Part shown: positions 23,673-34,537 of the stretch, piece by piece
How the letters are laid out: every line of letters begins with the position of its first letter
Position numbering within the stretch: the first letter of the stretch is position 1
Assembly: GCF_000003855.2 (NCBI RefSeq)
Contig: NW_003101669.1
Span: 872,795-936,794 of the forward strand
DNA: 64,000 nt
Reading direction: 5' to 3'
Source: Blastomyces gilchristii SLH14081
Taxonomy: Eukaryota > Ascomycota > Eurotiomycetes > Onygenales > Ajellomycetaceae
Notes under the pieces: model-generated
Seen by the model: the letters and a program-made list of their open reading frames with translations, nothing else
Databases searched by the model: none
What the model was told of the DNA's origin: nothing
Made by a program: the position numbers and the translations under genes

Positions 23673-24320
23673 CTACACAATCGCACCCTTCCCCTTCCTC
23701 CCCATAATCAAAACATCTCCTGTCCTCCCTTGCGTCTCCGCCCCCATGACCCGCTGATAGTACCTTTCCGCCCTCTCGCCGACCGTCACCATCATTAATC
23801 GCCGGAAATACTCTCCCCGGCCATCCACCCACGCATTGACACACTCCAACAGCCAGGAGCCCAGGCCGGTCCCCTGGTATTCAGGAAGAATGTACACATC
23901 TGTCAGATAGGCGAAAGTGATGTTATCGGTGATTAGGCGTGCGAAGCCGATTTGGGTGAGGCCTGTGGCATCGACAGTGCCGTTCTGATTATTATTATCA
24001 TCGGCGCCATTACTGTTATTACATCTGTACACCCCGAAACATAGCGAGCGGTCTATCATATCTTTCAAGACGGGCGCGGGGAGTGGTTTGACCCAGTACA
24101 TGTGTTCTTGGTTGAAGGCGTCGGTCAGGGCGGAGAGGGAGATGATAGAGGGGTCTGTGGAAATGACATATTTCTCTTTTCCGTCTGTTGCTGCTGCTGC
24201 TGCTGTTGTTGTTGTTGTTGTTGCGGTTGCTGTTTTCGCTGAGAAGGACTTTGTCCATTGCTGAACCTGGAAGAGAGGGGGTTGGAATTGGGATTGATAT
24301 GGTGCTTGGGGTTGTGCCAT
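23673..24320 (-). CDS. GNAT-family N-acetyltransferase
   Basis: Single-exon ORF of 215 residues. The acetyl-CoA site is plain: LTDVYILPEYQGTGLGSWLL (about 140-159) matches the GNAT beta4 strand plus the Q-x-x-G-x-G/A loop. Upstream are QIGFARLITDN (beta3) and WVKPLPAPVLKDMIDRSLCF, as in fungal GNATs that act on small molecules or unknown targets. The first 45 residues are low-complexity, with runs of Thr and Ala encoded by a trinucleotide array at about 24188-24235; a second Asn-rich run (about 105-113) interrupts the domain. These runs probably vary in length between strains. Substrate unknown. Confidence 0.85.
   Translation of the reverse strand: MAQPQAPYQSQFQPPLFQVQQWTKSFSAKTATATTTTTTAAAAATDGKEKYVISTDPSIISLSALTDAFNQEHMYWVKPLPAPVLKDMIDRSLCFGVYRCNNSNGADDNNNQNGTVDATGLTQIGFARLITDNITFAYLTDVYILPEYQGTGLGSWLLECVNAWVDGRGEYFRRLMMVTVGERAERYYQRVMGAETQGRTGDVLIMGRKGKGAIV
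24188..24235. repeat. In-frame trinucleotide array in the GNAT gene
   Basis: Runs of GCT/GTT-type triplets on the plus strand that read as consecutive Thr and Ala codons on the minus strand. Confidence 0.85.
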
Positions 24321-25189
24321 GATATGGTTTTGTTGTTTGGTTTTCTTTTCTCCGATATTTTGAATTCTTAAAATCTCTCTTCTTCTGACGCTTTTCTCTT
24401 CCTTTTCTCCCGTTTCCAGATTCCTGTTTGCCGAGTATACTCAACACAGTATGATATATCTGTTGTTGTGATGAAGGAAGTGAAGAAGACTAACGGATAA
24501 TCAATCCACCAACAACGCAAACCTCAGATACCGAAGTAACTAGAATCAATCAACAGTTCGTCTTCTAGGAGTTGCTCTGTTTCAATAAGAAAACACGTAT
24601 CGATCCAGAATAGTCTGTCCACCCCTTGATTGGCCTGTGAGTCACTGCGCGCGGTTGCTTCAGATATGCTTCATGCCGACCCCACATTCTGCTCGTATGG
24701 AGACTCCGGCGAATCGCTGGAGGTTTTCGGCACCGACCCATGACATCGGAATGGACCGTTGGCACCAGGTGTGCCGGCGAAAGCTAGCAGGGCTACTAAA
24801 TGTAATAGAATTACGTGTTTGCTTGGTGCAGCGCGGGATTGGATGTGTTTTTATCAATCCCAAGAATTGAGGAGAGAAGTAAATGAGAAGGAGTAAAATA
24901 AAAAACCAAATCTCAACACTCTTGACTAATGGGTACTGAAAGCTAAGCTGTGCATCCTGCCGTCAAATAAGCTGAACCTAGGAGAGGGGCGGAACGGTAT
25001 CAATGACAGAAACAAGGAGTCTCGATCGTTAAGAGCGGCAGGTAAGGGAATCAGGAATAAGAACGAAGACATGAAAAAAAAAAAATATATATAGTTAATC
25101 CATACACACACGATGGAAAACAACCCCAAACCCCCAAGAACTCCAAATCCCATCCCTTAGTAGTTTGACCCCGTCAAGGCCCCAGAAAC
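24321..25189. other. Spacer between GNAT and ppt1
   Basis: About 0.9 kb with the GNAT promoter and the ppt1 3' flank. ORFs on both strands around 24565-24870 overlap each other and show no protein character. Confidence 0.4.
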
Positions 25190-26209
25190 TCATTCATTTG
25201 AGAGCACTTTCTGCATGCCCGCATCTGTGTTCTCCAATACATCGACATGGTCGCCCAACTCAATGGACCCGAAGTACTCCTCGAAGACCTCGCGCAGCGT
25301 CGCATCTGTAAACTGCATATGGGCACCAGGAATAGTCTTAAAATCCAGCTTTCCATTTTGATCCAACTCCCTCAACCCGATCCAATCCTCTTTAAACATC
25401 ATCCTTCCCTTCAGCGGCGTAACAGTCCCATCTGTCATGTTGACCTCCGCGAAATGCGCCGACTCTTTCGGCACCATCGTCTGATCTTCTTCGAACATGT
25501 ACATGGCGAATTTATTCAACTTCTCCATGTTCTCCTTGTACGTTAGGTTCTTCGAGGGTCGCTCGTTATTGATATCTGCTAGGAAATTGCTATAGGCAAG
25601 GTACTGATCCAGCTCCCTGGGGTCTCGAAAGTACTGCGCAGGGACGAATCTTGTCTGGACGAACGTGGACCACCTGCCCCATCGTAACAGTGCCTCCCCG
25701 GTCTTGCATAGCCAATCCCCGGTGGAGTTGCAGGCCTGGAAACTGGCGATGCCGTTATGCTGACTGCCGAAGGTAACGAGGTTGCGGACGGGCGGAAAGT
25801 TGCAGCGCTCGATGTATCCGCGGAGAAACTGGCCGCCCTGCGAGAAGCCCAGGGCATTGACGGCGGGCGCGGTACTGAGAATCTGTTCCGTACCCAGCTG
25901 TTTGCAGACTTCATCCACCTGGGCGTTGAGGTCGCCCAAGAAGGTGGCTTCGCGGTCTGTGGTAGGCGAGTCACCAAGGGAGATGATGTGGACGTAGGTT
26001 CCCGGGTTGACCTCCTGGGCAAGGTTGGCGACGTGTTTGAGGCCGTCGTTGGCGTAGTCATCCCCTAGGCCATGCCATATTACGAGGGGGAGGGGTCCCT
26101 TTTCGAGGGTAATTACGTCTGGAGCTGATCGTGGTTTAGGGAGGGCGGCGGCATGTAGGGCTAGTTGGGAGAGGATGGGTATGAGAGGTAATGATATGAT
26201 GGGGCGCAT
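25190..26209 (-). CDS. ppt1: Palmitoyl-protein thioesterase (PPT1 family)
   Basis: Lysosomal/vacuolar enzyme that removes palmitate from S-acylated proteins. The ORF has no intron and encodes 339 residues, near the usual length. A signal peptide covers about residues 1-22 (LALHAAALP end). The alpha/beta-hydrolase core starts PLVIWHGLGDD; the nucleophile is Ser123 in LGFSQGGQFLRGYI; the acid is in MFEEDQTMVPKESAHF and the catalytic His is His297 in GAHMQF. The family motif FGSQHNGIA is intact, and NLT and NMT glycosylation sites are present. The unrecognised gene at 26884 lies upstream on the same strand. Confidence 0.93.
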   Translation of the reverse strand: MRPIISLPLIPILSQLALHAAALPKPRSAPDVITLEKGPLPLVIWHGLGDDYANDGLKHVANLAQEVNPGTYVHIISLGDSPTTDREATFLGDLNAQVDEVCKQLGTEQILSTAPAVNALGFSQGGQFLRGYIERCNFPPVRNLVTFGSQHNGIASFQACNSTGDWLCKTGEALLRWGRWSTFVQTRFVPAQYFRDPRELDQYLAYSNFLADINNERPSKNLTYKENMEKLNKFAMYMFEEDQTMVPKESAHFAEVNMTDGTVTPLKGRMMFKEDWIGLRELDQNGKLDFKTIPGAHMQFTDATLREVFEEYFGSIELGDHVDVLENTDAGMQKVLSNE

Positions 26210-26883
26210 CCCTGCGAGGAGTATACTATATAAATATATGTCCTATGAAAGGTCAAGTCGTCTCGGAGCTTAGAGGGGTATGATATAGGGGATTGAGGAT
26301 GAAGAGGTTGAAGGTTGGATGGGGTTTGGAGCTTGGAGCAGTGTCGCAAAATGCGGAGGGGATTGATAAACAAAGCTGACTATTTAACTTAGTTATTTAA
26401 ATAAATAAGGGAAGCTGCGCGCCATGGAATATGCAGCAAGATAAATAAATCAGAGAGAAAGAAGCACTGTGGAATATAATTCCAGCCTACATATTTTATA
26501 TACACAGTATGTTTGGTTTATTTACTTATTATTCATTATTATTTTATTATTTTCCATTAAACTAATCCATTATTTAACTTAATTAGTTAGTTATCAGGCG
26601 CCGATTAAATATTTAAGCAAGCTTTTTCCGTTCAAAAAAAATTAAAAATAAACATAGAAACATAAAAAGAAAAAAAAAAAAAAGAAAAAAAGAAAGAAAC
26701 AAAGAAACAAAGAAATACATGATTAGCAGCTTTCGTTTCCTCCTTACTAAGATATATATATGTTGATAGCTAACCTTAAATCTACCTTGATCGCTTGATA
26801 TATGACTTCAGAAGAGAACGATATTCATACTCGCCATTCCTAATCCATTAATTTATCAATCAATCGTCTCCTGGGAATACGCG
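26210..26883. other. A+T-rich spacer upstream of ppt1
   Basis: Contains the ppt1 promoter and a strongly A-rich low-complexity tract at 26631-26716 (AAAGA/AAAC-like units). No gene seen. Confidence 0.5.
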
Positions 26884-29175
26884 CTATCGAAGTCCAGATA
26901 ACGAGACAGGATGTTGATGTTGTCGTTGGTTGCTCCACATGAAACGATGATTTGCCGTTCGAATACCCTCAGTTTCCGCAGGCTGGACGTCGCTGATGGC
27001 ATCGTCTTTATCGGTTTCTTGGAATATGGGAGTTTCATTGAGGGTGCCGTTGAATTCAGAAACATTGGTATCTTGTGCAGATACAGAACTGTCGTGAGTG
27101 GTACTAACCACGGCATTTTGCGACGAAATTTCACATCCCAATGAATCGGATCCTCTCGCTTCGCTCAGATCGGCTGAATCGCACACAGTCATTGCCTCTG
27201 TACCTTCTACATGAGAGACGGCTTCGTTGCTCTCATTATTAGGCTCCGTCAAACTATTTGGGTAGGCCGGCCCGTCAGCAGCATCTAAGTCGCTGCCCTC
27301 CACACGTACTGGGGGCAAAAGTGTATAATGGTTGCTCGGTTCTTGACTGGTTGGCCAAACCATGAAAGATTTCCATAAATGATCTCCTCCATCATCGAGG
27401 CCAGCCAGGGCATTAATGTTATCAATCGCTTCAGAAGTTGGAACAGGGATTTCCGGCCTTGCTACATTGTCTACGTCCAGGGTTTCCTGCTGCCTCGGAT
27501 AACATTGTTCTTGGTCGTGAATCTCCGCTTGAGTTGACGGATGCTGCTCGATACTCTTACCTCTATACGGCGACGACGAGTAATCCTGCAGTTCTAAGCT
27601 AGCGGACATATTTTGCTCCATCGCCGAATGGCTGACAATAGAGCTCGTCTCCCTCCTCCTGAACCCGAGCACTGGCTGATCGTCGGAGATATCCGGATCA
27701 GATGTACTACTCGCATTAGGCCCGGTGGGCAATTCATGTGCAGCGTAGGGATTGGGAACCAAATATCTTAGACTATTGTCAGGGAACCTCTCAGGATGCA
27801 TGTAATACATCGCTTGCATCGCTGCCGGCGGCAGTGGAGGATCGTTTGTTGACGTGGGTGCTGGATTCACTCTATTCACAGCACCCGCTGATCCTTCTCC
27901 TGGATATCTCTGAGGCCGAAGGGCTACTCCTTCCGCGATGTTTAGGTTTCTCGGTGACACCATCGTGGAAGGAGACCGATTTGCGGTCGATCGAGTAAGA
28001 GTGACCGACTCTCTTTGGTTATTCAACACCAGTGGACTCCGATGCTCACCTCCATAGCGCTTTTCATCTTTATTGCCATTTGAATGAGTGGTGCCTGGGC
28101 GATTCGATATGTCATTATTCCTCAAGTCCATCCCAGAGGACATGAAGCCATCCATCTCTTCGATATCGAGCAACATAGATTCTGACTGGTCTTGGCTAGG
28201 GTTGGGCGATTCGCTTCCAGCGACAGACCAATAATCGGGTTGTAGTTCGTCATTAGGGCTATCTAGCCTCGTATTGTGATGCTGGATATCCATAGACCTG
28301 GGTGGAATAGAAGAATTCCGGTTTCGGCAATTTGACGATGAAAACCACTTACTCGCCCCCTCCCCAAACACAGCTGAACTTTCCGCTTCCGGGCCCTCTC
28401 TGTGATCTGGGATTTCCCACAAGACGTTAGCGCGATAGCTCCTTTCCCCAGGGTCGATGTTGCGTGAGTTAGCCATTCTTGTTGTCTCCAGGTCCGTTTC
28501 GAATCCTTCTTCTAGGCGTAGATATTCTAGGTCGCTAGGGCTATTACTTCCAATAGTTGAAGGACTTTGGCACATTTCATCATAGATGTCACCCCTTTTC
28601 ATATTGGGAAAACCAGGGAGAACCGCATCTAGGCCATTTTGGTCTATATAGCCCCTGGGCAGATCTATCACTTCGCCTATGGCGATGTCTGCATCCACGT
28701 AATCTTCGTGGAAGGTTATCCTGTCCTTCATCTTTTGCGGGCGGCGATGTTGTCTTTTTGCTATATTTATTGTATGTCGATCCCTTCTGGGAAATGTGCT
28801 TGTTCTTAGTGGGCGAGCGATAGATAAGCTGGCCCAGTCTTGTCTTTTGAGCAGTTTTCGTCGGAGTTCTTCAAAGTATTGCGACTCTCCGGTTTCAAGA
28901 CTCCGTTTACTGGACCGATCTGATGGGATGGTTTGGTTAACTCGTCTCTCACATTCCTCGTGGCTGTCGGTTTTTTTTCGTGTTTGCTGATGGGATAACT
29001 GCGTAGTAGGCAGATTTTGGGACCACGAAGATCTAGCAGAAGATGAAGACGGTCCTTGGTGGAGACTTTTCTGAGCTTTCAGTCTTGCTTTTGCAAAGTA
29101 CTGTTTCTGGGTAACCTTTAGGGATCTATGACTTTTATAAGAGTGGCGTTGCAGGCGGCCCCCCGTCCAGTTCAT
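26884..29175 (-). CDS. Unrecognised 763-residue protein with conserved-looking N-terminus
   Basis: A single long exon. The first 35 residues (MNWTGGRLQRHSYKSHRSL, then QKQYFAKARLK) are strongly basic and read like a conserved nuclear motif, and a second block (ELRRKLLKRQDWASLSIARP, about 103-122) also looks ordered. The rest, about 150-763, is rich in Ser, Asn, Asp, Glu and Pro and is probably disordered, with an Asp/Glu patch (EDYVDADIAIGEVIDLPRG). No membrane segment or signal peptide is present. I do not recognise the family; a chromatin or DNA-repair scaffold is one guess from this layout, but nothing proves it. It lies upstream of ppt1 on the same strand. Confidence 0.8.
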   Translation of the reverse strand: MNWTGGRLQRHSYKSHRSLKVTQKQYFAKARLKAQKSLHQGPSSSSARSSWSQNLPTTQLSHQQTRKKTDSHEECERRVNQTIPSDRSSKRSLETGESQYFEELRRKLLKRQDWASLSIARPLRTSTFPRRDRHTINIAKRQHRRPQKMKDRITFHEDYVDADIAIGEVIDLPRGYIDQNGLDAVLPGFPNMKRGDIYDEMCQSPSTIGSNSPSDLEYLRLEEGFETDLETTRMANSRNIDPGERSYRANVLWEIPDHREGPEAESSAVFGEGASKWFSSSNCRNRNSSIPPRSMDIQHHNTRLDSPNDELQPDYWSVAGSESPNPSQDQSESMLLDIEEMDGFMSSGMDLRNNDISNRPGTTHSNGNKDEKRYGGEHRSPLVLNNQRESVTLTRSTANRSPSTMVSPRNLNIAEGVALRPQRYPGEGSAGAVNRVNPAPTSTNDPPLPPAAMQAMYYMHPERFPDNSLRYLVPNPYAAHELPTGPNASSTSDPDISDDQPVLGFRRRETSSIVSHSAMEQNMSASLELQDYSSSPYRGKSIEQHPSTQAEIHDQEQCYPRQQETLDVDNVARPEIPVPTSEAIDNINALAGLDDGGDHLWKSFMVWPTSQEPSNHYTLLPPVRVEGSDLDAADGPAYPNSLTEPNNESNEAVSHVEGTEAMTVCDSADLSEARGSDSLGCEISSQNAVVSTTHDSSVSAQDTNVSEFNGTLNETPIFQETDKDDAISDVQPAETEGIRTANHRFMWSNQRQHQHPVSLSGLR

Positions 29176-32100
29176 CGCGAAAGAGTCTATCAGAAATTCT
29201 GAGTTGCCAGGAAATATACTTTAGGATTGCTGAACTCAAAGGGCATCATTCCACCGGACGAGATCGCAATAACGTTATTCTTCCTCCACAAGGTTTGTCC
29301 CTAGAAGCCGGACACAGCAACGTTTGTGTTAATTTGGGGACAAATGACGTTGAAGGTGTCGGCTGAGGTTAAGGTAAGGCTTGGATGCATGCCTTATTTT
29401 TCTGGTGTAGTTTTCTTGTGGGAATCGTACCTATGCAACGCCCCTTTAGGAAATCACGCATGTCCACAGCGAGCAATCTGACACTCATACTATAGAGAGG
29501 CTACATAGTATTTGTACAGTACATATGTACTGGCACCAAGATAATCCTGTCACCGGGTTTACTACAGTACAATACCCTCCTCGCATCTCAAGATTAATGG
29601 TTATTGGTTGGGGTACGTACAGCTAGCTAATATACGCAGTAGTGCGGCCAGCGTTATTTTTCCGAAGTTATTTTGATAAGTGCTATCTTGCTTGATACTG
29701 AAAGCTTAAGGAAGCAGAAATAAAATAAAAACTTAGGTAGAATTGCAGTCATCTATCGTAACACAGTCATGTCAACGCGGTTGCTCAAACAAAAGAAGGA
29801 TACGTAGATATGGACAACTGGCGACATATGAACGAACAGGCACACATTGCCGACACGACCGCACAATTTCAGGTGGAATATCCAACAAGCTAAAAGAGTG
29901 TATTCTCTCGCCATTTCAACATCCCTTACGAGGCAGCCCCTAATATCATATCAGTAGATGGAAGGAATGTGACGTTTAAAAATCGTGAAAAGAAGGAGAA
30001 ATTGTCGCTCTCATGCAAGTCCCAGCTCTCTTCTCTTACATACCCTCCATGATATTGTTTCTATGGTTTCTCCTATAGATTTTCCAGAGGGGCCGTGGAA
30101 AGCGAGCAGGTATCAGCCTCTTCGCTCTATACCTCAACCCCTATTTCAAGATAAGTGTTAAAGACATGATAACCAAGATTGCCCCATGTTGTGGGGGATC
30201 GTATTCGCGATGAGTAAAGTTTTTGATATTGTCAGTGGAACCACGATGAACCATAATAATGGTTTCGAGTTTAATTTCCGGGAAACCCTCCAGCTGGTCG
30301 GACGTGTTCTCTATTATATTTTTAGAGTATTATATCTAAATTGACTTGTGGGTCTTGGTTGGAGTTATAGTTGCTGCGAGCTTCAAAGGTCAACACTGTT
30401 GTCATTTTCCTTCGTGGTGAGATTCGGGACTTCATGTAAGAACTGAGCTGCTATGACTAAAAAAATAATCATTTGGGATCACTTGGCTCACATTTTCTTA
30501 CCTTGTGTCCTCTTACAAGTTTCTCGTGTCGAAATCAGATGCTCACTCCAAGGAATTTCCCAGGCTTGGTCTCCACAACAGGAACTATCATTGGATTTTC
30601 GATGATTTGAAGTTCATACAAAATATTGACTCGTAAGTTTCGGATCAGTCATATAGATCTATCGAATGGATTTTTAATAGTTCTGCGAATGAGGGGGGAA
30701 ATAAAAATGAGAGATGTTAGGTTCTCGTTAACTTCATATGGTCAAGCAGATAAAATAAAATTTCTTCTGAAAGCCCTTTCTACCGGATATTTTTTACCTA
30801 GTAACTACAAAGTTAAAAAAATAACTTTATAACCTGGTGGTAGATAGAGTCGATTCATGAAACTTACCCTGAATTCTCATCCATACCCAGCTCTAGAATG
30901 GTTGACGATGGAAGTTTGACGGGAGCTAATTATAAGCTTAACTTTAATTAATATATCGGGCCAACTGTTGGCTTGACGTCATGTTTCCAGCTTTCTGGTT
31001 CGAGCCAGAATACTCTGTTACTGCCATCTCTCCGGAAGCTAGGGCAACTGGATTACTGGCCTTCTGTCAGAATAACTGTCATGTAAGCTCGCCTCACGTC
31101 TGACAGATATCTCCTCCAGTACAGAGTTCTCGTCAAAGCAATCAGAAAACGCAATAAATAGCACTTTGTCGCGTTACGATCGGACCCGTAGCAGATGTTG
31201 TCAGAATGAACCTCTTCCCTGCCCGAACAAGACATGTTGAAAATATAGGGCTACAATCGTTTTCCCTCCTTTTTCCTAGCTGTTGCGTTCTTTTCTTCAA
31301 AGGGATCATCCATACATGCATTTGTTAAAAAACAACAAGGATAGCTTCCATCAAGCGAAGCAGAAGGAATTATAAGAATACTAGCTGAGCATAGGGCATG
31401 TAGGATCAGAGAGAGCTTCGGGGTTTCCGTATAATTTCAGAGTACTCCGTAGTTACCAGACAACAGCCCATTCGCCGGCCCGGAATTAGCATAATCCGAG
31501 GGATTTGGGTTGGATTAGTCATTCTCGCTTAGCTATCCCGAAGTGGTTACCTCGCTTTTGGCCCTCAGCAAAATCTTTTTCCTCTCCCAGCTGCCAACAA
31601 AAATACAACCAGGACGCAACAAAAATATTCTACCGTTTCTGTTGAGCGAGATCTCCAGAATGGACTATTGTTTGGTCGAGATGCTGACCATTTTCATGCC
31701 TGAATATTGAGGCATATATGATGTACGTACCGATATTGCTTGCATTCCCTGCAATTCCATTTCTCTGTTTTCATGATGAACCCCAATTCATAAGCATAGT
31801 TCAACTGAAGGTCTCCGGATCCTGAACGACAACCTATCCATCTTTCACTTTTTCTGAAAACTCAATCAGTATCATGCCCTCTCTTCTACCAGCAAGACTC
31901 AATTCCTAATCCTTGCTAACCCCCTCTGGAACTTAGGACCCTGACCGGACAGAATGAAGCCCATCCTTAGGTTGCTCGCTACTGCACTGCTGCCCAACGC
32001 TTCCGAATGAAACCTCGCAAGGTTGGCTAGGCAGGTCATGACATCACAGTCGGCGAATGATATTCACAGATAACTTCTCGTTACAAAATCAAAAGAAAAC

Positions 32101-32800
32101 ATTTTTGTGTGAACCCGCCGACTGAGGCGTAGATCTATGAACCATGTCAAATTGGCAAAAGATAAAGCAATTTTATACGTATTTTGGATTCAAACAAGCC
32201 TCATCGTACTCTGTATCGCCGAATTTGGATTCCGTCCATAATTTTGTGCTTAAGAACAAATCTTGGCTCGTCGTACTGCTGTGTGATTTGCCAGCCTGAC
32301 GGTTCCGGGAAATCCTATCACATCAAGAATCTCACGCACGATGTGTGATTTGTAAATGCAAGCTACAGCGAGAATTCGCAGGCAAGAGATCTGGTGTCAA
32401 ATGGAATTGCTGGGAAATGACGTCTCACACCGCTAAGGCTGTTTCCAAACTGCGACCCCACTTTACTCACTGGTGATTTGCGGTGAGATTGGTAAGATTG
32501 GTGAGACGGACGGATACGGGGCGGCGCACCAAATGAGTTGAAATGACACGTCAGTCGGAGGAGGTTTGCCCAGAGCCTATGCTCCATCGCCTAGCGTCAT
32601 GCTGCGCCGGAACCTCTGCTTGTGCAGCCGCCGCGAACTGAGCAGCGAACAACAGCCAGTCATCCCTTTCTCACCCTCGCACACCGGGCAAACTTGGCGA
32701 GATATCATGCATGGCGCTCTGCTGGCTCTCCATTGCCCCGCGTCGGCTTTGCAACAGTTCCCACCCACGCCGCAAGGATGCTGCGACTTCTGAGCTGGCC
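29176..32800. other. Gene-poor, A+T-rich stretch
   Basis: More than 3 kb in which every reading frame is broken often. It holds a TACTCCGTA motif at 31443-31451. No gene, tRNA or transposon end could be supported. Part of it must contain the promoter of the orphan gene at 26884-29175. Confidence 0.45.
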
Positions 32801-34537
32801 AAACGACAGAGCAGACGTGTTAAAGCCAGGACAAATCCCATCCTCGCTCTTCTCTTGACTTACTTCCGTATTATTTTTCGGGTACTCACAACTGGTATAC
32901 AATATCTCGTGCTATTCAAGCTCCTTCTCTCTATTGATCCGCTTTGCTCTCAACCTGCTTCTGATCTTACATACTGGACCGGCTGATCCCTTGATGCTCC
33001 ATTTCAACCCCTCATACCCCCGACAATATCATTACTTCTCTGCTGGTCAACGACATCTCTGTTCCAACCCAACATAGTGCTATTTTTCTTACAATTTTCT
33101 TTCTACTGCAACTTGGATCACCATTTTTCCGAAAAGAAAAAACATATCTGGCTGCATTCCCGGGATTAAATCCACACCTAGGACAAGGACTCTTATTCTT
33201 TTTTTTATGTTTAAAATTGATCCAATTCATCGACCCGTCTGAGGATACAGTTATTCAATTCAATCCAGCACAGAAATATTAGCAATCGTCGTTTCGAACT
33301 CATCAGGTAGTCCCCATTATCTTTCCTTAAATGCATCCCTCTCAATTTTCCTTAAGTTTTCTGGTCATGTACCTTCCAAATATCATGTTTTTCTTGTATT
33401 TGGTTTCTTTTGAGCGCCAGAACCGTACGGACCTGCCTGGAGAAGCCCTGGGATTTTACCTGCAGCAATCTGAGTGCCTTTTCGGAAATTTTACTGGATA
33501 CATCATTGGGTGCCTATGCGAGGGCCCAAACCTTCATGCATCCCGGCGATAGCCATCGCGGGGGGATGTATGTCGGTTCACACCTTTCGGTGCATAATGT
33601 TGCATTCTTCGTGAACTGTCATGATAAACCTTGCAAAAACTTTGATGGTGGCCCACTGGTCCTGAACACTAAACGCCTGCAGCTACCAGCATGTCGGTAA
33701 AACGTATGTGATGCTGTTGGTCAATGGAGTGTGCGGAAAATAAATGAAAACGCTACTATACCGAAGATCCAGCCTTCAGCAGGTAAAGGTATCCGACCCG
33801 GGACACCAGCCGGTTCCTGTCCGTTTTGTACAGCACGGCCTTCTTATCTTCCGGCCCTCAAATGTGATTCCGCTTTTGGGTTTCTATGGTTATACATGGC
33901 ATGGTGCTACTATATCGCAGCTCACCGTTGCTCGCGGTTGTGCTTGCGCCTGGAATGAAGAGCAAAATGATGTATCACAACTGTTGCGCAAACATATACT
34001 ATCTGAAATGTTAAGCCATGGATGCCGGATATTCCTTTAGTTAGAATGCTACGACCAACTTCGGAACCAGTCCTTGAATATTGTCCTTTTGAGGCGCCTC
34101 CTGCCTGATATATCCCGAGGATGTGATTTTTTTCGTTCTGTTCTTTTCTTTTCTTTTTTTTGTCTCTACTAGGCGGCAAATTCCCTATCTGGACTCATCG
34201 GGTCGTGCCGAACGGACTATTCACTTGAAAATGCTCATACTTCGACCCGAAATGGCCTGAACTCCGACTTCTTATCGCCTTGGACATGGAACTCTCATAA
34301 CATAACTAGCGACAGATGTCTGGTGCGTATTCATGGCTCAGAATTATCAGGGCTCGCAGCTAACACCCTCACAGGTTCTTCCCGAAAATTCTTGGATCCT
34401 GGGCCGTCAACTTTCTTTCACCTGTTCATATTTTCTTACCAACTTCTATTTGCATTTTTTAGTGCGGAGTTATGCGATGCTTCAAATTGACGTAATACTA
34501 ACTTTTTATGTGTACTAGTTCTCGGGAGGATACAACC
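32801..34537 (+). promoter_or_regulatory. Probable long 5' leader of the C2H2 factor, with several upstream ATGs and an intron end
   Basis: Upstream of the C2H2 gene the plus strand is pyrimidine-rich from about 32850 and contains several short ORFs (for example from 33331 and 33410). Just before the start is a perfect branch site TACTAAC (34496-34502) followed by an acceptor TACTAG ending at 34518, so a leader intron ends there and the ATG at 34508 would be removed. Long leaders with upstream ORFs are known for fungal developmental regulators. The transcript start is inferred. Confidence 0.45.

Noticed and set aside
30990..31020. GGTTCGAGCC resembling a tRNA T-arm
   Set aside because: The loop is six bases, and no acceptor stem or anticodon arm could be built around it.
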